A stretch of 15,588 nucleotides of DNA from Flavobacteriaceae bacterium UBA7433 (GTDB taxonomy: Bacteria; Bacteroidota; Bacteroidia; Flavobacteriales; Flavobacteriaceae). A program made the translations under genes and the position numbers. Shown here one piece after another: positions 7,778-14,972 of the stretch. Numbering within the stretch: the first letter of the stretch is position 1; every line of letters begins with the position of its first letter. The stretch is taken from positions 1-15,588 of the forward strand of contig DLQL01000046.1 in assembly GCA_002477565.1 (NCBI GenBank). Direction: 5' to 3'. The notes beneath the pieces are model-generated. The model did no database searches, was not told where the DNA came from, and worked only from the letters and a program-made list of their open reading frames with translations.

Positions 7778-7816
7778 GGGTCTAAAATATTGTTGTTGCC
7801 AACAAGTATTCTCTGC

Positions 7817-8722
7817 TTACGCTTCTCGACTTCTCGGATGAAAACGCTCCACCACTTCTTTGAGGTGTTTGCTGTCCAAATGCATGTAAATTTCGGTCGT
7901 AGTGATGCTTTCATGTCCAAGCATCTGTTGGATTGACCTCAGGTCTGCTCCTCTTTCCAATAAGTGGGTTGCAAAAGAATGACGAAATGTGTGGGGACTG
8001 ATTTTTTTTGAAATGTTCGCTTCAAAAGCCGTTTTTTTGACAATTGTAAAAATCATGACTCTACTGAGTTGTTTTCCTCTACGGTTCAAAAACAACGTGT
8101 CTTCTGCACCTTTTTGAGGAAGCACATGACAACGAATGTAATGGATGTAAGTATTGATGTCTTTTTGAGTGTTTGCGTCGATGGGTACAAAGCGTTGTTT
8201 GTCTCCTTTACCGAGCACTTTAATAAATCCTTCATCAAAGAACAGGTCTGAAATTTTTAAGGAGATCAGTTCGCTTACTCGCAATCCACAACTGTAGAGT
8301 GTTTCTAGGAGCACCCGGTTCCGTTCTCCTTGAGGATGACTCAAGTCAATAGCTCCAATCAATTGATCTATTTCTTTGAGAGAAAGCGTATCGGGTAGTT
8401 TTCTGCCAGTTTTGGGGCTTTCTATGAGTTCCGTTGGGTTGTCAGAACGGTATTTTTCAAAAACGAGGTAATCGAAAAAATTGCGCAATCCAGAAATAAG
8501 TCTCGATTGCGATTTTGGATTGCAACTTTTTGCACGTTCGTATACAAAACCCAAAAGTGTCTGTTTGTCTATGGACACGGGTTTGGCATTAATTTGGTGT
8601 TTGTCAAGGTAGTCTACCAGTTGGCGCACATCCCTTTGGTAACTTTCAATGGTGTTGTTGGAAAGGCTTCTTTCAATCCGTAGGTAAGTTTGATAATCTT
8701 TTATAAGAAGCTTCCAAGTCAT
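7817..8722 (-). CDS. xerD: Tyrosine site-specific recombinase XerD
   Basis: Recombinase that, with a XerC partner, resolves chromosome dimers at dif near the terminus. The 301-residue protein has an N-terminal SAM-like DNA-binding domain (about 1-90) and a C-terminal catalytic domain. The six catalytic residues fall at R148 (CGLRVSEL), K172 (VLGKGDK), H244 and R247 (SPHTFRHSFATHLL), H270 (LGHESITTTE) and Y279, the same numbering as I recall for the Escherichia coli XerD residues. It has no extra domains, unlike most phage or transposon integrases, and the surroundings are housekeeping genes. The start is set by MTWKLLIKDYQTYLRIERSLS, the expected N-terminus. It is divergent from aroQ across 158 bases. 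Confidence 0.93.
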   Translation of the reverse strand: MTWKLLIKDYQTYLRIERSLSNNTIESYQRDVRQLVDYLDKHQINAKPVSIDKQTLLGFVYERAKSCNPKSQSRLISGLRNFFDYLVFEKYRSDNPTELIESPKTGRKLPDTLSLKEIDQLIGAIDLSHPQGERNRVLLETLYSCGLRVSELISLKISDLFFDEGFIKVLGKGDKQRFVPIDANTQKDINTYIHYIRCHVLPQKGAEDTLFLNRRGKQLSRVMIFTIVKKTAFEANISKKISPHTFRHSFATHLLERGADLRSIQQMLGHESITTTEIYMHLDSKHLKEVVERFHPRSREA

Positions 8723-8727
8723 GCTTA

Positions 8728-8735
8728 CAAAGATA
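8728..8735 (-). promoter_or_regulatory. -7 promoter element very close to xerD start
   Basis: Read on the minus strand, TAtcTTTG matches the -7 element and ends only five bases before the xerD ATG at 8722. If used, transcription would start at or next to the ATG, giving a leaderless or nearly leaderless mRNA. No TTG lies at the -33 spacing, so this may be chance. Confidence 0.3.
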
Positions 8736-8849
8736 CCAAAAGCAAAATGGAATCATTTCTCGTGACGAATCATTCACATAGAATTGATAAATTGCAATAA
8801 TTTTTCTCAATAATTTAAAAAAAAGCAAGGGGATATTCAAGAACATTTT

Positions 8850-8857
8850 TAAATTTG
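8850..8857 (+). promoter_or_regulatory. -7 promoter element of aroQ
   Basis: TAaaTTTG matches the Bacteroidota -7 element and would place the transcription start near 8864, about 17 bases before the aroQ ATG. No TTG is found at the usual -33 distance; the upstream stretch is A-rich. Confidence 0.4.
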
Positions 8858-8880
8858 TAACAAATCTATAATTTTTGGCT

Positions 8881-9300
8881 ATGAAAATCATCATCATCAA
8901 CGGACCAAATTTAAATCTTTTGGGAAAAAGAGAAGTTTCTATTTATGGGAACAACTCTTTTGAGGAATACCTATCTCAATTGAAACAAAAATTCCCAGTT
9001 GCCTCATTGGAGTATTTTCAGTCCAACCACGAAGGTGAACTGATCGACAAGTTGCACGAAGTAGGTTTTTCCTACGATGGAATCATTTTGAATGCAGGCG
9101 CCTTTACGCACACTTCCATCGCAATGGCAGATGCCATCAAAGCGATAGAAACACCCGTAATCGAAGTACACATCTCCAACACCCATGCAAGGGAATCTTT
9201 TCGTCATCAATCGCTGCTCTCTGCAAATGCAAAAGGAGTGATTTTGGGATTTGGATTGGACAGTTATGAATTGGCTTTGCAGAGTTATTTGCTTCTTTAG
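8881..9300 (+). CDS. aroQ: 3-dehydroquinate dehydratase, type II
   Basis: Catalyses the reversible dehydration of 3-dehydroquinate to 3-dehydroshikimate in the shikimate pathway. The 139-residue length is typical. Residues equivalent to the known active site of the Mycobacterium enzyme are all present: N10 and R17 in NGPNLNLLGKRE (7-18), Y22 as the catalytic tyrosine (IYG), N71 and H77 in LNAGAFTHTS (70-79), H97 in EVHISN (95-100) and R108. The ATG at 8881 is used; an in-frame TTG two codons earlier is unnecessary. The gene is divergent from xerD and 120 bases ahead of the acyltransferase gene, with no clear terminator between them. Confidence 0.97.
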   Translation: MKIIIINGPNLNLLGKREVSIYGNNSFEEYLSQLKQKFPVASLEYFQSNHEGELIDKLHEVGFSYDGIILNAGAFTHTSIAMADAIKAIETPVIEVHISNTHARESFRHQSLLSANAKGVILGFGLDSYELALQSYLLL

Positions 9301-9420
9301 TAGCATGTCAGCCTTTTGTTTTGAGAATCGATAACCAACAATAAAAGAGTTTCTGTTTGACATTTGTTTACGGATCTTTTTGTGTTATGTTGCCTTTCTA
9401 GATTGTTGTACCTTCCCGCT

Positions 9421-9960
9421 ATGAAAAAAGTTGTCAGCTGGTTTTTCTACAAAGTCCTGGGATGGAAGATCGAAGGGGATTTTCCTGTAAATTTTCAGAA
9501 ATACGTTGTCATTGTAGTACCTCATACCAGTTGGGTTGATTTTCCCATGGGTATATTGATTCGTTACATTACAGGAATTGAATCCCGTTTTGTCGGCAAA
9601 GAAAGTCTATTCAAAGGTCCTTTTGGTTGGTTTTTCAATGCGATGGGCGGCATTCCAGTAAACAGGTCCAATCGACAAAATTTTGTCGATAAGATCGTTG
9701 CCTTATTCGATTCTCATGAGGCTTTTGTTTTTAGCATGTCCCCTGAAGGAACTCGAAAAAAAGTCAGTGCTTGGAAAACAGGATTTTACTACATCGCTAA
9801 AAATGCCAACGTTCCCATAGTCAAAGTCGCATTGGATTATCCGAAAAAATTGGTGCGCATCGCTGCTCCTTATAAAATCACCGGTCAAAAAGAGCATGAT
9901 TTTAAAAATTTTACAGCTTTTTTTGAGGGCACTGTCGGCAAAAATTCAAAAAATACTTGA
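9421..9960 (+). CDS. 1-acyl-glycerol-3-phosphate acyltransferase family protein (PlsC-like)
   Basis: The 179-residue protein carries the acyltransferase motifs in order: HTSWVD (35-40, the HX4D catalytic pair H35/D40), FVGKESLFKGPFGW (57-70), GGIPVNR (76-82) and SPEGTR (107-112). It should transfer an acyl chain to a lysophospholipid or a related lipid at the inner membrane. It is shorter than classical PlsC and has only a weak hydrophobic N-terminal segment (about 5-14), so an ornithine-, glycine- or other aminolipid-type acceptor is also possible. The ATG at 9421 is chosen because MKKVVSWFFYKVLGWKI fits the family; a TTG at 9364 would extend the frame but is unsupported. The C-terminus (GTVGKNSKNT) ends where relatives usually end, so the stop looks genuine. 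Confidence 0.85.
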   Translation: MKKVVSWFFYKVLGWKIEGDFPVNFQKYVVIVVPHTSWVDFPMGILIRYITGIESRFVGKESLFKGPFGWFFNAMGGIPVNRSNRQNFVDKIVALFDSHEAFVFSMSPEGTRKKVSAWKTGFYYIAKNANVPIVKVALDYPKKLVRIAAPYKITGQKEHDFKNFTAFFEGTVGKNSKNT

Positions 9961-10055
9961 TTCTGAAACAGGACAGATTCCTACAGAAAAATTTATGCAG
10001 CAGAAGTGCCCTTGTATTCCTCGAGTTTCAGTATCTTGGAATTTAAAAAAACCAT

Positions 10056-11390
10056 ATGATAAAATTGGCATTGCATTGGAAAATAGGAATAGGCATGGTC
10101 CTTGGGGTTCTTTTCGGCTTGATCATGCTTCAATTTGAATCAGGAAAAGAATTTGTTCAAGACTGGATTGAGCCGATTGGTTCCATTTTTGTTCGCATGC
10201 TCAAACTCATCGCAGTCCCGTTGATTCTCGCTTCTTTGGTCAAAGGAATTTCGGATTTGAAAGACATCTCCAAATTCAAATCTATGGGAATCAAAACCAT
10301 CCTTGTCTACATCACAACCACAGTTTTTTCGATTTCGATTGGCTTGGGCATGGTAAATTTGATCCAACCCGGAGAAGGGGTTTCCTCTGAAACCGTGACA
10401 AAACTAAAACAAACCTATGCCAGCAATGTAAAAATTCAAGAACGCATTTCAGAAGCGAGCAAGCAACAAGAAAGGGGACCTTTGCAGTTTGTTGTAGACA
10501 TGGTTCCTGACAATGCCATTGCAGCGATGAGCAACAACAAAAGAATGTTACAGGTGATCTTTTTTACGATTTTTTTAGGCATCAGTATGCTGTTGGTTCC
10601 AGAGAAAGAGGTACGTCCTCTCAAGAAATTTTTTGACGCCCTGAATGACGTGATTTTGAAAATGGTGGATTTGATCATGTTGTTTGCGCCAATCGCTGTG
10701 CTTTCTTTGTTAGCAACAGTCATCGTTACCACAAACGATGCTGCTGTACTTTTCGCATTGTTGCGCTATGTTGGTGTCGTAGTTGTCGGGTTGCTGTTGC
10801 TACTTGTTTTCTATTTGATTGTCGTTTGGACGTACACAAAAAAAGCACCTTTTTGGTTTTTAAAACAAATTGCACCGGCACAATTGCTTGCGTTTTCAAC
10901 CAGTTCCAGTGCTGCGACGCTTCCTGTTACGATGGAAAGAGTGGAAGAACACATCGGTGTAGACAAAGAAGTCTCGAGTTTTGTTCTGCCTGTCGGCGCC
11001 ACCATCAACATGGATGGCACAAGTCTTTACCAAGCCGTGGCCTCCGTATTTATCATGCAAGTTCTGTGGCCAGAGGGATTGATTTTTAGCAATCAGCTGG
11101 TCATCATATTGACAGCTTTGTTGGCTTCCATTGGTTCGGCAGCAGTTCCTGGAGCAGGTATGGTCATGTTGGTCATTGTTTTGGATGCCGTAGGATTCCC
11201 AAAAGAGCTGTTGCCGATTGGTTTGGCTTTGATTTTTGCGGTCGACCGTCCCTTGGACATGTTGCGAACCACGATCAATGTAACAGGAGATGCTTGTGTG
11301 TCTATGGTGATTGCCAAATCTGAAGGAAAATTAGGAAGTCCGCGTGTTCAAAATTGGGACGACAATTACCCTCAAAAACCCAGTGCATAA
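10056..11390 (+). CDS. Dicarboxylate/amino acid:cation symporter (DAACS family)
   Basis: Secondary transporter of 444 residues that imports substrate with H+ or Na+ through an elevator mechanism. Family signatures are STSSSAATLP (281-290, hairpin HP1), PVGATINMDGTSLYQ (312-326, TM7 cation site), SIGSAAVPGAGMVM (358-371, HP2) and DMLRTTINVTGD (401-412, TM8). D401 and R404 correspond to GltPh D394 and R397, which hold the amino group and side-chain carboxylate of aspartate; this favours glutamate or aspartate over C4-dicarboxylates as substrate, as inference. A charged insertion (about 107-140) with many Q/E/K residues lies between membrane segments. The start MIKLALHWKIGIGMVLG fits the first transmembrane helix. 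It lies 95 bases after the acyltransferase gene and is convergent with the DCC-family gene 22 bases on. Confidence 0.93.
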   Translation: MIKLALHWKIGIGMVLGVLFGLIMLQFESGKEFVQDWIEPIGSIFVRMLKLIAVPLILASLVKGISDLKDISKFKSMGIKTILVYITTTVFSISIGLGMVNLIQPGEGVSSETVTKLKQTYASNVKIQERISEASKQQERGPLQFVVDMVPDNAIAAMSNNKRMLQVIFFTIFLGISMLLVPEKEVRPLKKFFDALNDVILKMVDLIMLFAPIAVLSLLATVIVTTNDAAVLFALLRYVGVVVVGLLLLLVFYLIVVWTYTKKAPFWFLKQIAPAQLLAFSTSSSAATLPVTMERVEEHIGVDKEVSSFVLPVGATINMDGTSLYQAVASVFIMQVLWPEGLIFSNQLVIILTALLASIGSAAVPGAGMVMLVIVLDAVGFPKELLPIGLALIFAVDRPLDMLRTTINVTGDACVSMVIAKSEGKLGSPRVQNWDDNYPQKPSA

Positions 11391-11412
11391 ATCGGTTTCA
11401 AAAAGGAGTTCA

Positions 11413-11844
11413 TCAATCGATAAAGCGTTCTTTAAAAAGAGGGTTTGGCGTCTTGCAAGAATCGGTTTTTCCAAACCACTGGTAGCGGTTCTTTGCAATA
11501 AAATCGTACAAGGAATCCCGAATTGATTCGGGTATGTGACGAAAAATTCCAAACCAGCTCCAAGCGCCCTTTAAGACAGCTAAAATATGCAATACGGCGT
11601 TCGAACGCATCCAGATATCAGTGGCTGTAACAAACACAAGACTGTCTGTTTTAGAAGGGTCGATTCCCTTCTCTTTTAAAAAGTTTTGAGCGACTTTAGA
11701 TTGCAAACTTCCAAAAATAAGATAGGCATGTGCATCTCTTTTTAAGAGAAATAAAACAGCGTCATTGCAAAGTTTACAGGGACCATCGTACAAAACGATT
11801 CCTTTTTTTTTTCGGTGCAATTTAATATAATTTGTCGTACTCAT
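11413..11844 (-). CDS. DCC-family thiol-disulfide oxidoreductase (DUF393)
   Basis: A 143-residue protein of the DUF393/DCC family, which has a thioredoxin-like fold and a presumed redox role. The defining motif is YDGPCKLCNDAV (19-30) with the CxxC pair C23/C26. Further family features are FLLKRD, a FGSLQS block, the IP..IRD..Y stretch and NRYQWFGKTDSC near the C-terminus. No signal peptide is present, so it is probably cytosolic. The substrate is unknown for the family. A -7 promoter element lies only seven bases upstream of the ATG. It is divergent from the ABC ATPase gene. Confidence 0.9.
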   Translation of the reverse strand: MSTTNYIKLHRKKKGIVLYDGPCKLCNDAVLFLLKRDAHAYLIFGSLQSKVAQNFLKEKGIDPSKTDSLVFVTATDIWMRSNAVLHILAVLKGAWSWFGIFRHIPESIRDSLYDFIAKNRYQWFGKTDSCKTPNPLFKERFID

Positions 11845-11851
11845 AAGACTG

Positions 11852-11859
11852 CAAAGTTA
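11852..11859 (-). promoter_or_regulatory. -7 promoter element very close to DUF393 gene start
   Basis: Read on the minus strand, TAacTTTG matches the -7 element and ends seven bases before the ATG at 11844. Transcription from it would give a leader of about 0-3 bases. No TTG occurs at the expected -33 spacing. Confidence 0.35.
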
Positions 11860-11938
11860 GGGTATTTACTTTCTTTAACATAGTATTTGCATGTTCTTAA
11901 CAAGAGATTTTATATTTTAGTGTCATTAAAAAACAGCC

Positions 11939-12625
11939 ATGATTGACATTCAAAAATTGCACAAATCCTATCCGATAGGAAGCACAGCGCTCCACGTACT
12001 AAAAGGCTTGGATCTTTGTATTGAAGAGGGTGAGTTTGTTGCCATTATGGGAGCTTCCGGTTCTGGAAAATCAACACTTCTAAATATTTTGGGTCTTTTG
12101 GACACACAAGATGAGGGGACCTACTTGCTCAACAAGCTTCCGATTGAAAATTTGGATGAAAAAAAAGCTGCTCAACTCAGAAATAAGTTTTTAGGTTTTG
12201 TCTTTCAATCTTTCAATTTGATTGCTTACAAAACCGCTCTAGAAAATGTTGCATTGCCACTTTATTACCAAGGTGTCGCAAAAAAGGAACGGCTGCTCAT
12301 GGCGATGGAGTATTTGGAGAAAGTGGGCTTGAAGGATTGGGCTAGCCACTTGCCAAACGAATTGTCTGGCGGTCAAAAACAGCGGGTTGCGGTGGCGAGA
12401 GCCTTGGTCACCAGACCCAAAGTGGTGTTGGCAGACGAGCCAACAGGAGCTTTGGATTCAACGACTACTGGAGAAGTGATGGAATTGCTAAAATCAATTC
12501 ACCGAGAGGGGATGACTTTGATTGTTGTTACCCACGAGGAAGATATCGCCGCACAAACAGATCGCATCATCCGTCTCAAAGACGGGGTGATTGTCAGTGA
12601 TGAAAAGGTCAAACACTTGGTTTGA
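11939..12625 (+). CDS. ABC transporter ATP-binding protein (LolD/MacB-like), orphan
   Basis: Cytosolic ATPase subunit of 228 residues belonging to the MacB/LolD/FtsE-like branch. Motifs: Walker A GASGSGKST (38-46), Q-loop FQSFNL (89-94), signature LSGGQKQR (142-149), Walker B VVLADE (162-167) followed by PTGALD, and H-loop H199 in THEE. Members normally pair with FtsX/MacB-type permeases that move lipoproteins, lipids or antimicrobial compounds. No permease gene is next to it here: the downstream gene is convergent 20 bases away and the upstream gene is divergent. The partner must be encoded elsewhere, or the protein may serve several permeases. Upstream, TTG (11887) with a 21-base gap to TATATTTT (11911-11918) is a one-mismatch promoter candidate. 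Confidence 0.92.
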   Translation: MIDIQKLHKSYPIGSTALHVLKGLDLCIEEGEFVAIMGASGSGKSTLLNILGLLDTQDEGTYLLNKLPIENLDEKKAAQLRNKFLGFVFQSFNLIAYKTALENVALPLYYQGVAKKERLLMAMEYLEKVGLKDWASHLPNELSGGQKQRVAVARALVTRPKVVLADEPTGALDSTTTGEVMELLKSIHREGMTLIVVTHEEDIAAQTDRIIRLKDGVIVSDEKVKHLV

Positions 12626-12645
12626 TTGAGCTGGGAGCATTTTGC

Positions 12646-13608
12646 TTAAAAACAATCGATGATTTGCTGTGCCACTCTCAACGCCTCTGCACCTTGAGAT
12701 AAGGAAACCACAGGAGTTGAATTTGTGCGAATTGCATGGGCAAAAGAATCCAATTCGTCCAAAATGGCATTGTTGTTGGCTACGGTCGGATTTTCAAACA
12801 AAATTTGCTTTTTTACCCCCTCAGCATTTTGCAAGATCATGTCAAAATCACCTGGGTTTTCTGGAGCCTCTTTCATACGTACCAATTCACTTTTTTTCTC
12901 TAAAAAATCGACGGAGATGTAGGCATCTTTTTGGAAAAATCGTGATTTACGCATGTTTTTCATCGAAATTCTACTGGCCGTTAGGTTGGCCACACAACCG
13001 TTTTCAAATTCAATGCGCGCATTGGCGATGTCTGGGGTTTCGGAAATCACAGAAATACCACTTGCTTGGATGTTTTTTACTTTTGAATCTACCACACTCA
13101 GAATGATGTCGATGTCGTGAATCATCAGGTCCAAAACTACGGGGACGTCAGTTCCTCTAGGATTGAATTCGGCCAACCGATGTGTTTCGATAAACATGGG
13201 GCTTTGAATGGCTTCTTTTACAGCTGTAAATGCAGGGTTGAAACGCTCCACATGACCTACTTGCCCGCGAACCTGGTGTTCTTTTGCCATGTCTCTGAGT
13301 GCCGAAGCTTCTTCAAAAGTCTTCGTGATGGGTTTTTCTATAAAAACATGCTTTCCACTTGCAATGGCTTGTTGGGCGCAGTCAAAGTGGGAGAGGGTAG
13401 GAGTTACGATGTCCACAACATCCACTTCTAGAAGTAGCTGGTCGATGGTGTCAAAGGCTTTGTAGCCAAATTCTTTTGATACGGCGGTGGCATTTTCTTT
13501 GCTAGGGTCGTAAAATCCAATCAATTCAAAGTGCTCAGATTGCTGCAACAGTCGTAGGTGGATTTTTCCTAAATGACCTGCTCCTAAAACTCCTGCTTTT
13601 AATTTCAT
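12646..13608 (-). CDS. Gfo/Idh/MocA family oxidoreductase
   Basis: NAD(P)-dependent sugar or sugar-nucleotide dehydrogenase of 320 residues. The Rossmann fold begins at once with GAGHLGKIH (9-17), followed by D34 in FYDPS, EKP (91-93, the conserved lysine motif), GHVERFNPA (118-126) and the substrate-domain motif DLMIHDIDI (160-168). The GHVERFNP and MIHDID blocks resemble the UDP-N-acetylglucosamine 3-dehydrogenase (GnnA-like) branch, so a role in envelope sugar metabolism is possible but not shown; no aminotransferase partner is adjacent. The start is ATG at 13608, where MKLKAGVLGAGHLG puts the glycine-rich loop in the usual place. It is divergent from pcm over 173 bases that hold a conspicuous hairpin. 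Confidence 0.88.
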   Translation of the reverse strand: MKLKAGVLGAGHLGKIHLRLLQQSEHFELIGFYDPSKENATAVSKEFGYKAFDTIDQLLLEVDVVDIVTPTLSHFDCAQQAIASGKHVFIEKPITKTFEEASALRDMAKEHQVRGQVGHVERFNPAFTAVKEAIQSPMFIETHRLAEFNPRGTDVPVVLDLMIHDIDIILSVVDSKVKNIQASGISVISETPDIANARIEFENGCVANLTASRISMKNMRKSRFFQKDAYISVDFLEKKSELVRMKEAPENPGDFDMILQNAEGVKKQILFENPTVANNNAILDELDSFAHAIRTNSTPVVSLSQGAEALRVAQQIIDCF

Positions 13609-13670
13609 ACGATGACTTTAATAGTTACAATTTGTTGCGATTCAATAAAGATATGTCCAAAAAGGAACGG

Positions 13671-13707
13671 GCAGTGTTTGTCTTGAAAAAGAGAAACCAG
13701 ACACTGC
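13671..13707. repeat. Bulged 14-bp hairpin with GAAA loop in Gfo-pcm intergenic region
   Basis: GCAGTGTTTG (13671-13680) pairs with CAGACACTGC (13698-13707), ten pairs including one G-T wobble. Inside, TCTT (13681-13684) pairs with AAGA (13689-13692) around a GAAA tetraloop (13685-13688), leaving a five-base bulge GAAAC (13693-13697) on one side. It lies 63 bases upstream of the Gfo-type ATG and 74 bases upstream of the pcm start, just before a -7 element for pcm. It has no T run directly after it on the plus strand, so it is not a normal terminator. It could be a protein-binding dyad, a leader structure of the Gfo-type mRNA, or a small RNA element. Confidence 0.55.
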
Positions 13708-13710
13708 GAA

Positions 13711-13718
13711 TATGTTTG
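13711..13718 (+). promoter_or_regulatory. -7 promoter element of pcm
   Basis: TAtgTTTG matches the -7 element four bases after the hairpin. Transcription would begin near 13724, giving a leader of about 58 bases. The nearest TTG (13683-13685) is 25 bases upstream, longer than usual and within the hairpin, so the hairpin would overlap the -33 region. Confidence 0.35.
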
Positions 13719-13781
13719 TACAAAAATAGAGATCTTTAGGGATTAATTACTAATTTTAAACCTTCAAAATACAAACTATTT

Positions 13782-14423
13782 GTGAAAGATACCCTCAAAC
13801 ACCAAGGACTAAGAAATCAACTGGCAAAAGCAATTGCTGCCAAAGGAATTGAAAACAAAAACGTGTTGGCTGCCATTGCTAAAATTCCCAGGCATTTGTT
13901 TTTGGATTCTAGTTTTGAGAGTTTTGCTTACCAAGACAAGGCATTTCCCATTTTAGCAGATCAAACCATCTCCCAACCTTATACGGTCGCGTACCAGACG
14001 CAACTTTTGGAAATCATGCCCGGCAATAAAGTGTTGGAGATAGGAACGGGATCAGGGTATCAAACCGCGGTTTTGATGGAGATGCAAGCAGAGGTGTACA
14101 GTGTAGAGCGTCAAAACGAACTGTTTAAGAAAACCAAGCTGTTCTTGCCCAAGTTGGGGTATCGACCGAGGCATTTGGGATTTGGTGACGGTTACAAAGG
14201 TTTGCCAGACCATGCGCCATTTGACAAAATCATCGTAACTGCCGGAGCTCCATTTGTTCCCAAAGCACTGCTTGCACAATTGAAACTAGGAGGGATGCTT
14301 GTAATACCCATCGGGACGACAAAACAACTTATGTATTTGTACAAGAGAACCGCTGTAAAGCATTTTGAAAAACACGAATTGGAGGCTTGTAAATTCGTAC
14401 CGATGTTGGAGAAAAAAAATTAG
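13782..14423 (+). CDS. pcm: Protein-L-isoaspartate O-methyltransferase
   Basis: SAM-dependent repair enzyme that methylates L-isoaspartyl residues in damaged proteins so that they can revert to aspartate. The product has 213 residues. The substrate-side motif is QTISQPYTVAYQ (61-72) and the SAM-binding motif I is VLEIGTGSGYQTAVL (84-98), followed by E109 in SVER as the ribose-binding acid. A DAPFD/VTAGAP-like block (HAPFDKIIVTAGAPFVP) comes later. The start codon is GTG at 13782: MKDTLKHQGLRNQL is the expected flavobacterial N-terminus, and no in-frame ATG lies just upstream. The stop is 12 bases from the stop of the convergent KdsC-type gene. Confidence 0.95.
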   Translation: MKDTLKHQGLRNQLAKAIAAKGIENKNVLAAIAKIPRHLFLDSSFESFAYQDKAFPILADQTISQPYTVAYQTQLLEIMPGNKVLEIGTGSGYQTAVLMEMQAEVYSVERQNELFKKTKLFLPKLGYRPRHLGFGDGYKGLPDHAPFDKIIVTAGAPFVPKALLAQLKLGGMLVIPIGTTKQLMYLYKRTAVKHFEKHELEACKFVPMLEKKN

Positions 14424-14435
14424 AGAATTCGGAAA

Positions 14436-14963
14436 TCAATCGTATTTGGCATCGAATTTCCCATTCCATTTTCCTTGAACCCGGAGCACTTGCTCAATTA
14501 CATCGCGCACACATCCTTCCCCGCCTTTTTTAGGAGAGACGTACTTGCATATTTCTTTGATTTCTGGTGCGGCATCACTTGGCGCACAAGCAAATCCCAC
14601 TCTTTTCATGACTGGGTAGTCTGGAATGTCGTCTCCCATGTACAAAATGGTATCGGGTGAAAGTTGGTATTTGTCAAGCAATTCCTGGTAGCGAGTTGCT
14701 TTGTCGTGAATGCCAAGAAAGATGTCTGTAATCCCCAATCCTTCCAATCGCGAACGAACACCTTCGTTGCTACCTCCCGAAATCACGCAGACACGGTAGC
14801 CGGCATCGACAGCTGTTTTCAGCGCATAGCCGTCTTTGATATTCATTTGACGGAGCATTTCACCATTGGGGTAGATTGTGATCATGCCATTGGTCAAAAC
14901 ACCGTCGACATCAAGTATAAACGTATCAATCTGTGGCATCCATTCTTTGTAACTTTTTTCCAT
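14436..14963 (-). CDS. kdsC: KdsC-type HAD phosphatase (3-deoxy-D-manno-octulosonate 8-phosphatase family)
   Basis: HAD-superfamily hydrolase of 175 residues, the size of cap-less tetrameric KdsC enzymes that release phosphate from KDO-8-phosphate on the way to lipopolysaccharide. Motif I is DVDGVLTNG (18-26) with D18 as nucleophile and D20 as general acid/base. Motif II is ISGG (61-64), motif III is K88, and motif IV is GDDIPDYPVM (110-119). The DIKDGYAL-type block (NIKDGYAL, 41-48) is also typical. The substrate could be another 2-keto sugar acid phosphate. The gene begins nine bases after the DUF2520 gene stops, so the two are almost certainly co-transcribed. Confidence 0.9.
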   Translation of the reverse strand: MEKSYKEWMPQIDTFILDVDGVLTNGMITIYPNGEMLRQMNIKDGYALKTAVDAGYRVCVISGGSNEGVRSRLEGLGITDIFLGIHDKATRYQELLDKYQLSPDTILYMGDDIPDYPVMKRVGFACAPSDAAPEIKEICKYVSPKKGGEGCVRDVIEQVLRVQGKWNGKFDAKYD

Positions 14964-14972
14964 GGAACTATT

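Noticed and set aside
7817..8722. xerD as a phage or integrative-element integrase
   Set aside because: Size, catalytic spacing and housekeeping neighbours fit chromosomal XerD; no att-like repeat, tRNA or mobile gene is nearby.
9305..9362. Inverted repeat ATGTCA...TGACAT between aroQ and the acyltransferase gene
   Set aside because: Only six bases per arm with a 46-base spacer; expected by chance.
9896..10138. A second frame overlapping the acyltransferase 3' end, suggesting a frameshifted C-terminus
   Set aside because: The acyltransferase frame ends with GTVGKNSKNT, where relatives usually end; the alternative frame has no family-like sequence and runs into the symporter gene.
11887..11918. 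Promoter for the ABC ATPase gene (TTG, 21 bases, TATATTTT)
   Set aside because: The final G of the -7 element is missing; kept only as a candidate mentioned with the gene.
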